Source of the DNA: Alphaproteobacteria bacterium UBA7488
GTDB taxonomy: Bacteria > Pseudomonadota > Alphaproteobacteria > CAAHEQ01 > UBA3637
Assembly (NCBI GenBank): GCA_002477185.1
Contig: DLOI01000024.1
Span: 1-8,794, forward strand
Length of the DNA stretch: 8,794 bases
Reading direction: 5' to 3'
Positions 1 to 5,679 of this stretch are shown here, piece by piece. A program made the position numbers and the translations under genes. Position 1 is the stretch's first letter. The number at the start of each line of letters is the position of its first letter. The notes below the pieces were generated by a model. It made no database searches, had not been told where the DNA came from, and saw nothing but the letters and a program-made list of their open reading frames with translations.

Positions 1-356
1 TTTTAATCGTAGATGATAACGAAATGAACATGCGGTTGTTTTCGGATTTATTGCAAACGAAGGGGCATCACATTACGGAATGTTTGGAAGGCACCGCCGC
101 TTTGGATTTGGCAAAAACCATAAAGCCGGATTTGGTTTTGATGGATATTCAAATGCCTAAAATTTCCGGTTTGGCCGTTATTGAACAAATTCGCCGGACA
201 CCCGAAATTGCCGATACGCCCATTATTGCCATTTCGGCTTTTGCCATGAAAGGCGACGAAGAAAAAATCATGGCATCGGGTGCCAACGCATACATTTCCA
301 AGCCGATTTCAATCCCTGTTTTTTTTGAAACGGTTGAAGCCAACTTGCCGAAATAA
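1..356 (+). CDS. divK: DivK-type single-domain response regulator, 5' end outside the window
   Basis: A stand-alone CheY-like receiver domain. In alphaproteobacteria DivK is phosphorylated and dephosphorylated by the DivJ/PleC kinases and controls polarity and cell-cycle progression through DivL-CckA-CtrA. The frame is open to the left edge (codons from base 3). It begins with the acidic pocket LIVDDNE, so only a few N-terminal codons are missing and the ATG at 24 is internal. The phosphoacceptor Asp is codon 144-146, in LMDIQMP. The switch region ISAFAMKGDEE and the conserved Lys in AYISKPIS match DivK closely, and these stretches separate it from generic CheY-like proteins. There is no output domain; the protein ends right after the last receiver helix, as expected for DivK. 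Its usual partner pleD does not follow; a DNA-repair gene does. Identity rests on remembered family sequence, not on a search. Confidence 0.88.
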   Translation, partial: LIVDDNEMNMRLFSDLLQTKGHHITECLEGTAALDLAKTIKPDLVLMDIQMPKISGLAVIEQIRRTPEIADTPIIAISAFAMKGDEEKIMASGANAYISKPISIPVFFETVEANLPK

Positions 357-410
357 TTTTGTAACGGTTATACGGCAAGCATAAATATTATAATTTCGAT
401 AAATAAATCT

Positions 411-1034
411 ATGATGAAAATTACTTGTGAAAAATGCCCGCGATTGTGCGCTTATATAAACCAAAATAAATTAAAAAATCCCGACCATTTCAACGCGCCC
501 GTGCCGCCGTTCGGAGATGACAATCCGGATTTGTTGGTTGTCGGATTGGCGCCCGGACGAGGAACGAATCGCACGGCGCGCCCGTTTACCGGAGATGTTG
601 CGGGTGAATTGTTATATCCGATGTTGGTTAAATATGGGTTTGCAACCGGCACCTTTGAAGCCAAAAAAGATGATACGATTGTCTTGCATCAATGCCGTAT
701 CACAAATGCGGTTAAGTGTGTACCGCCTGAAAATAAACCGACAGGGGAAGAAATACGCACTTGTTTGCACTTGTTTAAATCCGAATTGAAACAAATGCCA
801 TCTGTCAAATGGATTTTGGCATTGGGAGGCATCGCCCATGAGCAGGTTTTGCGCGCCTATGGATTGAAAAAGAAAGATTTTCCATTTGTTCATGGCGTCG
901 TTTACACGTTGCCGGATGGCAAAAAGCTTGTTTCAAGCTACCATTGTTCCAAATATAATACCAGCACGAAACGGTTGACACCCGAATCGTTTGAAAGCGT
1001 TTTTAAAACAATAAAGTCCTTATCCGACGAATAA
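411..1034 (+). CDS. Uracil-DNA glycosylase, family 5 (UdgB type)
   Basis: A 207-residue base-excision-repair enzyme that removes uracil, and in this family often hypoxanthine, from DNA. Motif 1 is GLAPG at residues 45-49, followed by NRTARPFTGD (53-62). The second signature is NAVKCVPPENKP (99-110). The active-site loop is SYHCSKYNT (176-184), in which His178 and Asn183 fit the HxSxxN pattern. Cys6, Cys9, Cys103 and Cys118 are spaced as the 4Fe-4S ligands of this family. The length is normal. Two ATG codons lie in tandem at 411 and 414 and no clear Shine-Dalgarno sequence precedes either, so the exact start is uncertain by one codon. It lies 54 bases after divK on the same strand and could be co-transcribed. 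The position of NRT-RPFTGD and the HCSxYN loop favour family 5 over family 4. Confidence 0.88.
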   Translation: MMKITCEKCPRLCAYINQNKLKNPDHFNAPVPPFGDDNPDLLVVGLAPGRGTNRTARPFTGDVAGELLYPMLVKYGFATGTFEAKKDDTIVLHQCRITNAVKCVPPENKPTGEEIRTCLHLFKSELKQMPSVKWILALGGIAHEQVLRAYGLKKKDFPFVHGVVYTLPDGKKLVSSYHCSKYNTSTKRLTPESFESVFKTIKSLSDE

Positions 1035-1216
1035 AATGCTTGTTTATTTTTTTTGCGTAAATAATCGCCATTGGGAGCATTTGCTTTAAAAATATCCGGA
1101 TGCGCTGTGTGGAAGTATACAAAATTTAAATTTAAACTCCAATAAAGGCTGGCGGATAAAATTATAAATTCAATTATTCAAGCTATAAAAAAATAAAATT
1201 TGACAAAAATAATTGC

Positions 1217-1246
1217 TTGACTTTTTACCCCTTTTTATGGTATGTT
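1217..1246 (+). promoter_or_regulatory. Likely sigma-70-type promoter for the 502-residue protein gene
   Basis: TTGACT (1217-1222) and TATGTT (1241-1246) are separated by 18 bases, with the gene start about 45 bases further on. A second TTGACA at 1200-1205 has no convincing -10 partner at normal spacing. The rest of the 257-base gap from 1035 is AT-rich and shows no gene or strong hairpin. Confidence 0.45.
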
Positions 1247-1291
1247 TTTTTTAGAGATTGTTTTTCCCTTTAGCCCGAAAGGAATTCTGCC

Positions 1292-2800
1292 ATGCCCCAC
1301 AAAAAACAACTCATCGTTACGTATCAAGGTTCTGAAGTTAATTTGTGGGACTTTTATGATGAACGTGGTAATTTGCTAGTTGAGCAAGGTCATGTGTGGG
1401 ATGACAATTTAGATTTATCGGAGCGGAACTTATCGGATAATCCCGACAATATGTCCGTTATTGAAAGCGAAATGCCCGATTTATCCTTTTTACATGTGAC
1501 GGGCGATGTGGACATATCGTCAAATCGCTGTTTGACAAAGTTGTCTATGTTACCTCAAAAAATTGATGGGAATTTATTTGCAAACCATTGTGGTTTTAGA
1601 AGTGTTGAAGGACTGTCCTCAATTGGAAAAAGCCTGTATTTAATTGGTTGTTCAATGGAACAAAAGGCCTATTTTACCGCCCGTATGGCAGCTATGGGGG
1701 GGGGCAATGCAGATATACTTAACGATTACCCGATTGAGGATGAAATCGTCCGCGAAAACTTGGATGTCAAAGGGAAAGTTTTTACGCCGGTGGCGTACGC
1801 CAGATGGTTGGCGCACAATCAAAAGTTGTTGCAATATTTGTCCGAAAAAGCCTATACGAATGGCGCGAAACATCAAACACTCGCCAAACATTTACTTGAT
1901 TGGTATCCTCGTTATATCGCAAAAAATGACCCTCAGTCGGTTCATATTAATAAACGTTTTGCCAAAGATAAAAGCGAATATAACCTTAGGTTGGAAGCGA
2001 AGGCCGAAGCGGCCGAAAAGGCTCGTATCGAATCGCTCAGGCGCGCTGAAGAAAAAGCAAAAGAAGAAGCGGCGAGTGCCATAAATAAAGCTTTGTCTGC
2101 CAATCATACGCAAAATACGCCCGGTGCCAAAGATTGGGTTCTTCGCCAAGTCGAAGGGGCGGTTGTTCCGCGGCGCAGCATCCGTAAAGAAAAGAAAAAA
2201 AACGATACGCCGGCTGTGGCAGAGGGTAAAAATTTAATTGCAAAAATCAAAGAAGTTCAAAAGGGGACATCGGTTATCCAAATGACCGCCGGGGAAGTGC
2301 GCAATTATATGGAAGGTATTTGTGCTTTAAAGCAACGTATTGACAACTATGTGCGTGGACAAGAGACGGAAAGTTTTCCGACGTTGGGCAAACTGTTGGA
2401 ATTGAGAAAAGCGTATTTGTTTAATGCCGTTAATGGCGAAAGCGCGAAGGATTTGCCCCTACGCCTTTTAAAAGAAGCAATGGATATCATTGGGTACAAA
2501 GGTAACGGCAAACGTAAGGAAGCAAAGAAAGAGCGTGTAAAACAAGAAGCGATTGCCGCACGTAAGCTTGAGGAAAAACGCGCCAAATATGTGCACGTAA
2601 CTTCGTTTGAGCCGACGCAACAAATGCCTAAACGCCCGGCAGAATTTAAGTTGCCCCGCAAAACCAAAAAAGAACTTGTCGGTTATATTCGTAAACTTTT
2701 TTGTTTGGCGGCGGTTTTAAAAAACGAACCCGCGATGTGTGTGTCAAATTTGGCTGTGAATCTTTTGTCGGTTGTACAAAATAACAACCAAAGAAAATAA
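1292..2800 (+). CDS. Unknown protein, LRR-like N-terminal region and charged helical regions
   Basis: A 502-residue protein I cannot assign to a named family. The start is well supported: AAAGGA at 1278-1283 lies 8 bases before the ATG. There is no signal peptide or membrane segment, so it is probably cytoplasmic or a substrate of a leaderless secretion route. Residues about 62-120 look like two or three short, degenerate leucine-rich repeats (LSMLPQKIDGNLFANHC is the clearest), of the kind found in phage and host-interacting proteins. Residues about 230-268 form an Ala/Glu/Lys-rich predicted coiled coil. Residues 296-303 and 405-432 are highly basic and could bind nucleic acid or polyphosphate. 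The C-terminal 45 residues are more hydrophobic and probably globular. A nine-G run lies in the frame at codons 135-138. It stands alone between a glycosylase gene and a tRNA. Function is open; an effector-like role is only inference. Confidence 0.75.
   Translation: MPHKKQLIVTYQGSEVNLWDFYDERGNLLVEQGHVWDDNLDLSERNLSDNPDNMSVIESEMPDLSFLHVTGDVDISSNRCLTKLSMLPQKIDGNLFANHCGFRSVEGLSSIGKSLYLIGCSMEQKAYFTARMAAMGGGNADILNDYPIEDEIVRENLDVKGKVFTPVAYARWLAHNQKLLQYLSEKAYTNGAKHQTLAKHLLDWYPRYIAKNDPQSVHINKRFAKDKSEYNLRLEAKAEAAEKARIESLRRAEEKAKEEAASAINKALSANHTQNTPGAKDWVLRQVEGAVVPRRSIRKEKKKNDTPAVAEGKNLIAKIKEVQKGTSVIQMTAGEVRNYMEGICALKQRIDNYVRGQETESFPTLGKLLELRKAYLFNAVNGESAKDLPLRLLKEAMDIIGYKGNGKRKEAKKERVKQEAIAARKLEEKRAKYVHVTSFEPTQQMPKRPAEFKLPRKTKKELVGYIRKLFCLAAVLKNEPAMCVSNLAVNLLSVVQNNNQRK
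1696..1704 (+). repeat. Homopolymer run of nine G inside the coding frame
   Basis: Nine consecutive G make up the last base of an ATG codon, two GGG codons and the first two bases of a GGC codon (Met135, Gly136-138). G runs this long are rare in AT-rich coding DNA and are prone to slipped-strand errors. Gaining one G puts a TAA (1720-1722) in frame almost at once. Losing one G leads into a frame that stays open to 2084. Confidence 0.85.
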
Positions 2801-2803
2801 CGC

Positions 2804-2832
2804 TTGCAATTTTAATTTAAAAAGTGTATAAA
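2804..2832 (+). promoter_or_regulatory. Promoter of tRNA-Ser
   Basis: TTGCAA (2804-2809), a 17-base spacer and TATAAA (2827-2832) place the transcription start about 6 bases before the mature tRNA 5' end. This is typical spacing for a stable-RNA promoter. Confidence 0.6.
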
Positions 2833-2844
2833 TTTTTCCTAGCA

Positions 2845-2935
2845 GGATGGGTGGCAGAGTGGTTGAATGCGCACGCCTGGAAAGTGTGTTTAGGGGATAA
2901 CTCTAACGGAGGTTCGAATCCTCTCCCATCCGCCA
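2845..2935 (+). tRNA. tRNA-Ser, anticodon GGA
   Basis: A class II tRNA that reads UCC/UCU. The acceptor stem GGATGGG (2845-2851) pairs fully with CCCATCC (2925-2931), followed by discriminator G and an encoded CCA. The anticodon stem CACGC/GTGTG encloses the loop CTGGAAA, with GGA at 2879-2881. The long variable arm TTAGGG-GATAA-CTCTAA marks a serine tRNA. The T arm carries GGTTCGAATCC. A coding frame that overlaps it on the plus strand is spurious. Confidence 0.97.
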
Positions 2936-2939
2936 TAAT

Positions 2940-2962
2940 AACCCCGCCATTGTGGCGGGGTT
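2940..2962 (+). terminator. Hairpin terminator after tRNA-Ser
   Basis: A 10-base-pair, GC-rich stem (2940-2949 with 2953-2962) with a 3-base loop, followed by a weak T stretch (TTTAATT). The poor T tail leaves room for read-through into the RNA candidate downstream. Confidence 0.65.
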
Positions 2963-2966
2963 TAAT

Positions 2967-3149
2967 TATAACGGATGTAAGAGAGCTGAAGGAACTCCCG
3001 GGGGCGGCGAATGCATGTGCGCAAGGGTGTGCTTAAGAGACGCCGGCGAGGGTCCTCAACGGATGAAATGTGCTTAAGCCATTTTGGAAGTTATCCCCAT
3101 TGAAATCCAAAAGTTTATTGTCGTCATAAAAGTCTTTCGGGGCTTTTTT
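2967..3149 (+). ncRNA. Candidate structured non-coding RNA of unknown class
   Basis: A block between two terminator hairpins. Its core (2991-3060) is about two-thirds GC by direct count, far richer than the surrounding DNA, as is typical of RNA genes in AT-rich genomes. By eye it folds as a long rod: GGA and CTC of 2991-2997 with GAG and TCC of 3050-3055, then CG at 2999-3000 with CG at 3047-3048, GGCG 3006-3009 with CGCC 3041-3044, and GCATGT 3012-3017 with GTGTGC 3027-3032 including wobble pairs. A second stem pairs TTTTGGA 3082-3088 with TCCAAAA 3106-3112. AACGGATG occurs at 2970 and 3058, flanking the rod; TGTGCTTAAG occurs at 3028 and 3069, and these two copies could pair with each other through their palindromic core. 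I see none of the diagnostic motifs of tmRNA, SRP RNA, RNase P RNA or the common riboswitches. The 5' end and strand are inferred from the terminator. No good own promoter is visible, so it may be processed from tRNA read-through. Confidence 0.55.
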
Positions 3150-3152
3150 ATG
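3125..3152 (+). terminator. UUCG-capped terminator of the RNA candidate
   Basis: AAAAGTCT (3128-3135) pairs with GGGCTTTT (3140-3147) around a TTCG tetraloop and runs into more T. Alternative outer pairing of CATAAAA with TTTTATG makes it usable in both directions, though the T run favours the plus strand. Confidence 0.7.
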
Positions 3153-3460
3153 ATTACGCAAAAGGGAGGATGAGTTGCTGTAATCCGAAGTTTGTGTAGC
3201 ATGCCGATTGAATTTATATAAAGGTGCCTGAATGTTTTTCTAAAAAAATAAATATAAAATATATACATGGTAAAGATATTTGTTTGCAGGATTTTGGCCA
3301 TTTTTTGCCCAATAAATGTTTCAAAATATGTAAAGCCATTTTTCTTTTTGCCCTTATAAGAGGTTAATTATAAGTTTTTTGTTTTCAAAAAAAATTCAAA
3401 AATTCCCTTATTAAAACACAGTATTTAGAACTATTTTAGGCACAAAATATTTAAAAAAAC
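3153..3460. other. AT-rich non-coding stretch
   Basis: No frame here has a start with a ribosome binding site and a coding-like composition. A 75-codon minus-strand frame (3074-3301) overlaps the RNA candidate and reads as Phe/Ile/Tyr-rich noise, so I do not count it. The only structure seen is a hairpin, CTTATAA 3353-3359 with TTATAAG 3368-3374, followed by six T. Confidence 0.5.
3353..3380 (+). terminator. AT-rich terminator-like hairpin
   Basis: A perfect 7-base-pair stem with an 8-base loop and six T directly after it. The stem has only one GC pair, so it is weak, and no gene ends just upstream of it. Confidence 0.3.
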
Positions 3461-3489
3461 TTGAGTCTTAAAAATAAATTATATATAAT
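3461..3489 (+). promoter_or_regulatory. Strong sigma-70-type promoter for the SMR transporter
   Basis: TTGAGT (3461-3466), a 17-base spacer and a perfect TATAAT (3484-3489). Transcription would start near 3496 and leave a leader of about 80 bases before the transporter gene. Confidence 0.7.
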
Positions 3490-3575
3490 ATTTTTGAAGG
3501 TTATGTTTTTTATATTCAACCATAACAAGCGACGCCTTCCTCTCCGTTTGTTATTATTTTCGATGGAGAGTTTAA
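3490..3575 (+). promoter_or_regulatory. Structured leader that hides the ribosome binding site; riboswitch-like
   Basis: Two adjoining hairpins fill the leader. The first nests GAAGG 3496-3500 with CCTTC 3535-3539 and TTATG 3501-3505 with CATAA 3521-3525, leaving a 9-base bulge (3526-3534) and a 15-base loop. The second starts at the next base: CTCTCC 3540-3545 pairs with GGAGAG 3565-3570, extended by three pairs to a 9-base-pair stem. GGAGAG is the Shine-Dalgarno sequence, 5 bases before the ATG, so this stem would block initiation. TTGAA 3494-3498 can also pair with TTCAA 3515-3519, which excludes the first stem. This fits translational control by a ligand, a protein or temperature. The tandem ACGR-loop hairpins of guanidine-II riboswitches are not seen. 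Confidence 0.45.
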
Positions 3576-3908
3576 ATGAATCAGTACTTAAGTCTGGTCT
3601 TGGCAATTATATTTGAAACAGTTGCCACTTCTTTTTTAAAGCAATCGGAACAATTCACAAAATTATTGCCCAGTATCATAACGGTTATCGGATACGCCAT
3701 AACTTTTTATTTCTTGTCAAAAGCAACGCAATCTATTCCTTTAGGGCTGGTCTATGCTATTTGGAGCGGTTGTGGTATCCTTCTTATCACCATTGTGGGA
3801 ATGGTCGTTTTTAAACAATCGTTGGATATGCCCGCATACCTGGGACTCTTTTTAATAATCGTGGGTGTAGTTGTCATTAATGTTTTTTCAAAGGCAATCT
3901 CCCACTGA
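3576..3908 (+). CDS. EmrE/Qac-type small multidrug resistance transporter
   Basis: A 110-residue inner-membrane proton antiporter of the SMR family, with four helices at about 4-21, 32-49, 58-77 and 85-104. It acts as an antiparallel dimer and exports lipophilic cations such as quaternary ammonium compounds. The length equals that of EmrE, and the key residues fall at the same positions: membrane Glu14, Tyr40, Tyr60 and Trp63 (YAIWSG). The helix-1 sequence IFETVATSFLKQSEQFT resembles EmrE. Guanidinium exporters (Gdx/SugE) instead carry a Trp-Ala motif after the Glu and WTGIG. The substrate is therefore probably an organic cation, although transport was not tested. The start has GGAGAG at 3565-3570. 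The TGA stop at the expected length shows that TGA is a normal stop in this genome. The gene has its own promoter and a hairpin-rich leader and stands alone. Confidence 0.9.
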   Translation: MNQYLSLVLAIIFETVATSFLKQSEQFTKLLPSIITVIGYAITFYFLSKATQSIPLGLVYAIWSGCGILLITIVGMVVFKQSLDMPAYLGLFLIIVGVVVINVFSKAISH

Positions 3909-3919
3909 ATTAAATATTT

Positions 3920-3940
3920 CCTCTCGCAATAGGGGATTTT
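3920..3940 (+). terminator. Weak terminator-like hairpin after the SMR gene
   Basis: CCTCT (3920-3924) pairs with AGGGG (3931-3935), including one wobble, around a 6-base loop and is followed by ATTTT. The stem is short, so this is tentative. Confidence 0.35.
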
Positions 3941-4106
3941 GATGCTCACAACTTCCTTATGAATCAATGCGAAAGGGTAGGCGTATAAAGTTGTTAATCT
4001 TCTTTGTGCGCCTATTAAATATCTGCTTATAAGAGAAGTCAGGTATGAATGCAAATTTAAGTTTATGGTAAATTAGTTTTTTAAATTAAAAGTTTAGCTT
4101 GTGGAA

Positions 4107-4127
4107 ACCTTATTTTTAAGATAAGGT
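4107..4127. promoter_or_regulatory. Perfect inverted repeat upstream of the acetyltransferase
   Basis: ACCTTAT (4107-4113) and ATAAGGT (4121-4127) form a 7-base-pair inverted repeat with a 7-base centre, 27 bases before the GNAT start codon. It could be a repressor operator or a leader hairpin. It lacks the T run of a terminator. Confidence 0.35.
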
Positions 4128-4154
4128 AACTGTTCAACTGAAGCAGGAAAAAAT

Positions 4155-4793
4155 ATGCACATAAATATCAGGAATGAAGAGCCGAAAGATTATCATGTCG
4201 TGGAAGAAATAACGCGCGAGGCTTTTTGGAATTTATATATCCCCGGGGCGATGGAACATTATATCGCGCATGAATTACGCAAGCATCCGGATTTTATCAA
4301 AGAACTCACTTTTGTTATTGAGGTAGACGGGCAAATCGTTGGGAGCATTTTTTATTCGCACGCAAAAGTTGTCAGCCCTGACGGCATGGAACATAAAATA
4401 ATTACTTTCGGCCCTGTCAGTATTACTCCCCGCTTGCATCGGCAACGGCTGGGACGAAAGTTGATTACCCATTCGATTGAAGCGGCCAAAAAAGCCGGAT
4501 ATAATGCCATCATTATTGGCGGTTTCCCTTATCATTACAAACCCTATGGTTTTGAAGGCAGCAAAAAATTCGGTATATCCATGCCGGACGGCAAATATTA
4601 TACGGGCATTATGGCACTTGAACTGTATAAGGGCGCTTTGGATAATATTAAAGGCGTGGTTCATTTTTCGCCCGGAATGTATCCCGATGTGTCAAAGCTT
4701 GATGAATTTGACAGACAATTTCCGGCCAAAGAAAAGTTAGTAACGCCCGCCCAAGCTTTATTTGAAAAGGCCGCCAGTGAAATTGACGAGTAG
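4155..4793 (+). CDS. GNAT family N-acetyltransferase
   Basis: A 212-residue cytoplasmic acyltransferase that moves an acetyl group from acetyl-CoA to an amine; its substrate is unknown. The GNAT fold occupies about residues 3-160. Strand 4 with its bulge is ITFGPVSITP (83-92). The CoA pyrophosphate loop is RQRLGRK (96-102), a variant of RxxGxG/A in which the last small residue is Lys. YHYKPYGF (126-133) is the usual distal motif. The opening AFWNLYIPGAMEHYIAHELR (23-42) is typical of the YhbS-like group often found in gut bacteria. The C-terminal 50 residues form an extra helical tail. AGGA at 4145-4148 lies 6 bases before the start. It is a single gene between the SMR transporter and a broken methyltransferase; no resistance role can be claimed from the sequence. 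Confidence 0.85.
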   Translation: MHINIRNEEPKDYHVVEEITREAFWNLYIPGAMEHYIAHELRKHPDFIKELTFVIEVDGQIVGSIFYSHAKVVSPDGMEHKIITFGPVSITPRLHRQRLGRKLITHSIEAAKKAGYNAIIIGGFPYHYKPYGFEGSKKFGISMPDGKYYTGIMALELYKGALDNIKGVVHFSPGMYPDVSKLDEFDRQFPAKEKLVTPAQALFEKAASEIDE

Positions 4794-4908
4794 ATAACGC
4801 AAATATGCAATAAAGATACGAGATATAAATCTGGTTTGTGTAAATTTTTTAAATAACTATCATAATGTGTCATTGTATGGTATATTTAAATCATAGGAGA
4901 AAACGCAG

Positions 4909-5649
4909 ATGGACAGATCAATTGATGAACGCGCATGGCAAGCTGGTTAAATGCAAAATTCAAAATTAACACCCGATGATAAAATAAAACGATGAGATAA
5001 AATCCATGAGCGTGCTACTAACAGGCAGGTGCTTGAGAGCTAATATAACGGATGGCTTTAAGTGCCGCAAATGAGACTTGTCGTTTCCAGGTGCCAAACG
5101 CCGATATTAGATTTAGGTGCCGGGGTAGGTATTGACACTTTACATTTAAATCAATTGGGCCATCTTGTCATTGCTTGTGATTTTTCCGAAGTGGCTTTAG
5201 AAAAAATCCGCCAAAATATTCCTGAAGTTCAAACACGGCGCGTGGATATGGAACAACCGTTGCCTTTTGAAAATGAAATGTTTGATTTCATTGTGGCGAA
5301 TAAATCTCTTCATTATTTTAGTGTACAAAAAACGCGTGCGCTTTTTGATGAAGTTTATCGTGTCTTGAAGATGAACGGGCATTTTGCCTTTGTCGTTAAT
5401 TCTACAAAAGATGAAAATTTTGGGGCCGGTCAAGGTATTAAATTAGAGGATAATTTTTACGAGGTCCGCGGCACAACCTAGCGTTTTTTCGATTTGACAG
5501 CGCTTGAAAGATTTTTTGAAAAAGATAAATGGGATTTTGTCTATAAACAAGAAGGTGATACAGAAAGTGCGCGGATGGAAGCTGTATCTTTGAAAGGTAT
5601 GGCAGACAAAAGATTGACTTGGACGTGTTTGGTTCGTAAAAAAGGGTAA
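4909..5649 (+). pseudogene. SAM-dependent methyltransferase broken by in-frame stops
   Basis: A class I methyltransferase reading frame kept in one phase but interrupted by TGA 4993, TAA 5041, TAA 5059 and TAG 5479, and by TAA 4948 if the original start was the ATG at 4909. That ATG has a strong AGGAGA at 4895-4900, 8 bases away; another ATG at 4951 has none. The SAM-binding motif LDLGAGVG begins just after 5100, an acidic ACDFS motif follows, and FDFIVANKSLHYF is the post-I region. After the TAG the frame continues with RFFDLTALERFF and ends at 5649, as intact relatives do. The longest surviving open stretch, GTG 5062 to 5481, would make 139 residues without its N-terminal helices and last domain. 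No frameshift was found, so all damage is nonsense. The natural substrate is unknown. Confidence 0.8.
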
Positions 5650-5679
5650 ATCTGTTTTATGAAAAAACAAAAACTTGTA

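Noticed and set aside
1644..2084. A 146-codon frame within the 502-residue gene
   Set aside because: It is a shadow of the main gene; it matters only as the frame that would be read after loss of one G in the G9 run.
2824..3036. A 70-codon plus-strand frame
   Set aside because: It runs straight through the complete tRNA-Ser gene, so it is not a protein gene.
2967..3149. SRP RNA, tmRNA or RNase P RNA as the identity of the RNA candidate
   Set aside because: The GGAAGGAAGC core of SRP RNA, a tag frame and tRNA-like ends of tmRNA, and the GAGGAAAGTC core of RNase P are all missing on both strands.
3074..3301. A 75-codon minus-strand frame
   Set aside because: It overlaps the structured RNA candidate and its terminator, has no ribosome binding site of note and is rich in Phe/Ile/Tyr as expected from AT-rich noise.
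3490..3575. A guanidine-II (mini-ykkC) riboswitch upstream of the SMR gene
   Set aside because: The class needs two small hairpins with ACGR loops. Only an ACG inside a bulge (3532-3534) is present, and the transporter resembles EmrE rather than Gdx.
3752..4054. A 100-codon minus-strand frame opposite the SMR gene
   Set aside because: Half of it is the antisense of a well-identified transporter gene and the rest has no coding signature.
4951..5649. A recoded genetic code (TGA as Trp, TAA/TAG as Gln) that would make the methyltransferase intact
   Set aside because: Intact genes here end with TAA, TAG and TGA at the expected family lengths; the SMR gene stops with TGA at residue 110, as in EmrE. 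Long real genes have no internal stops. Decay is simpler.
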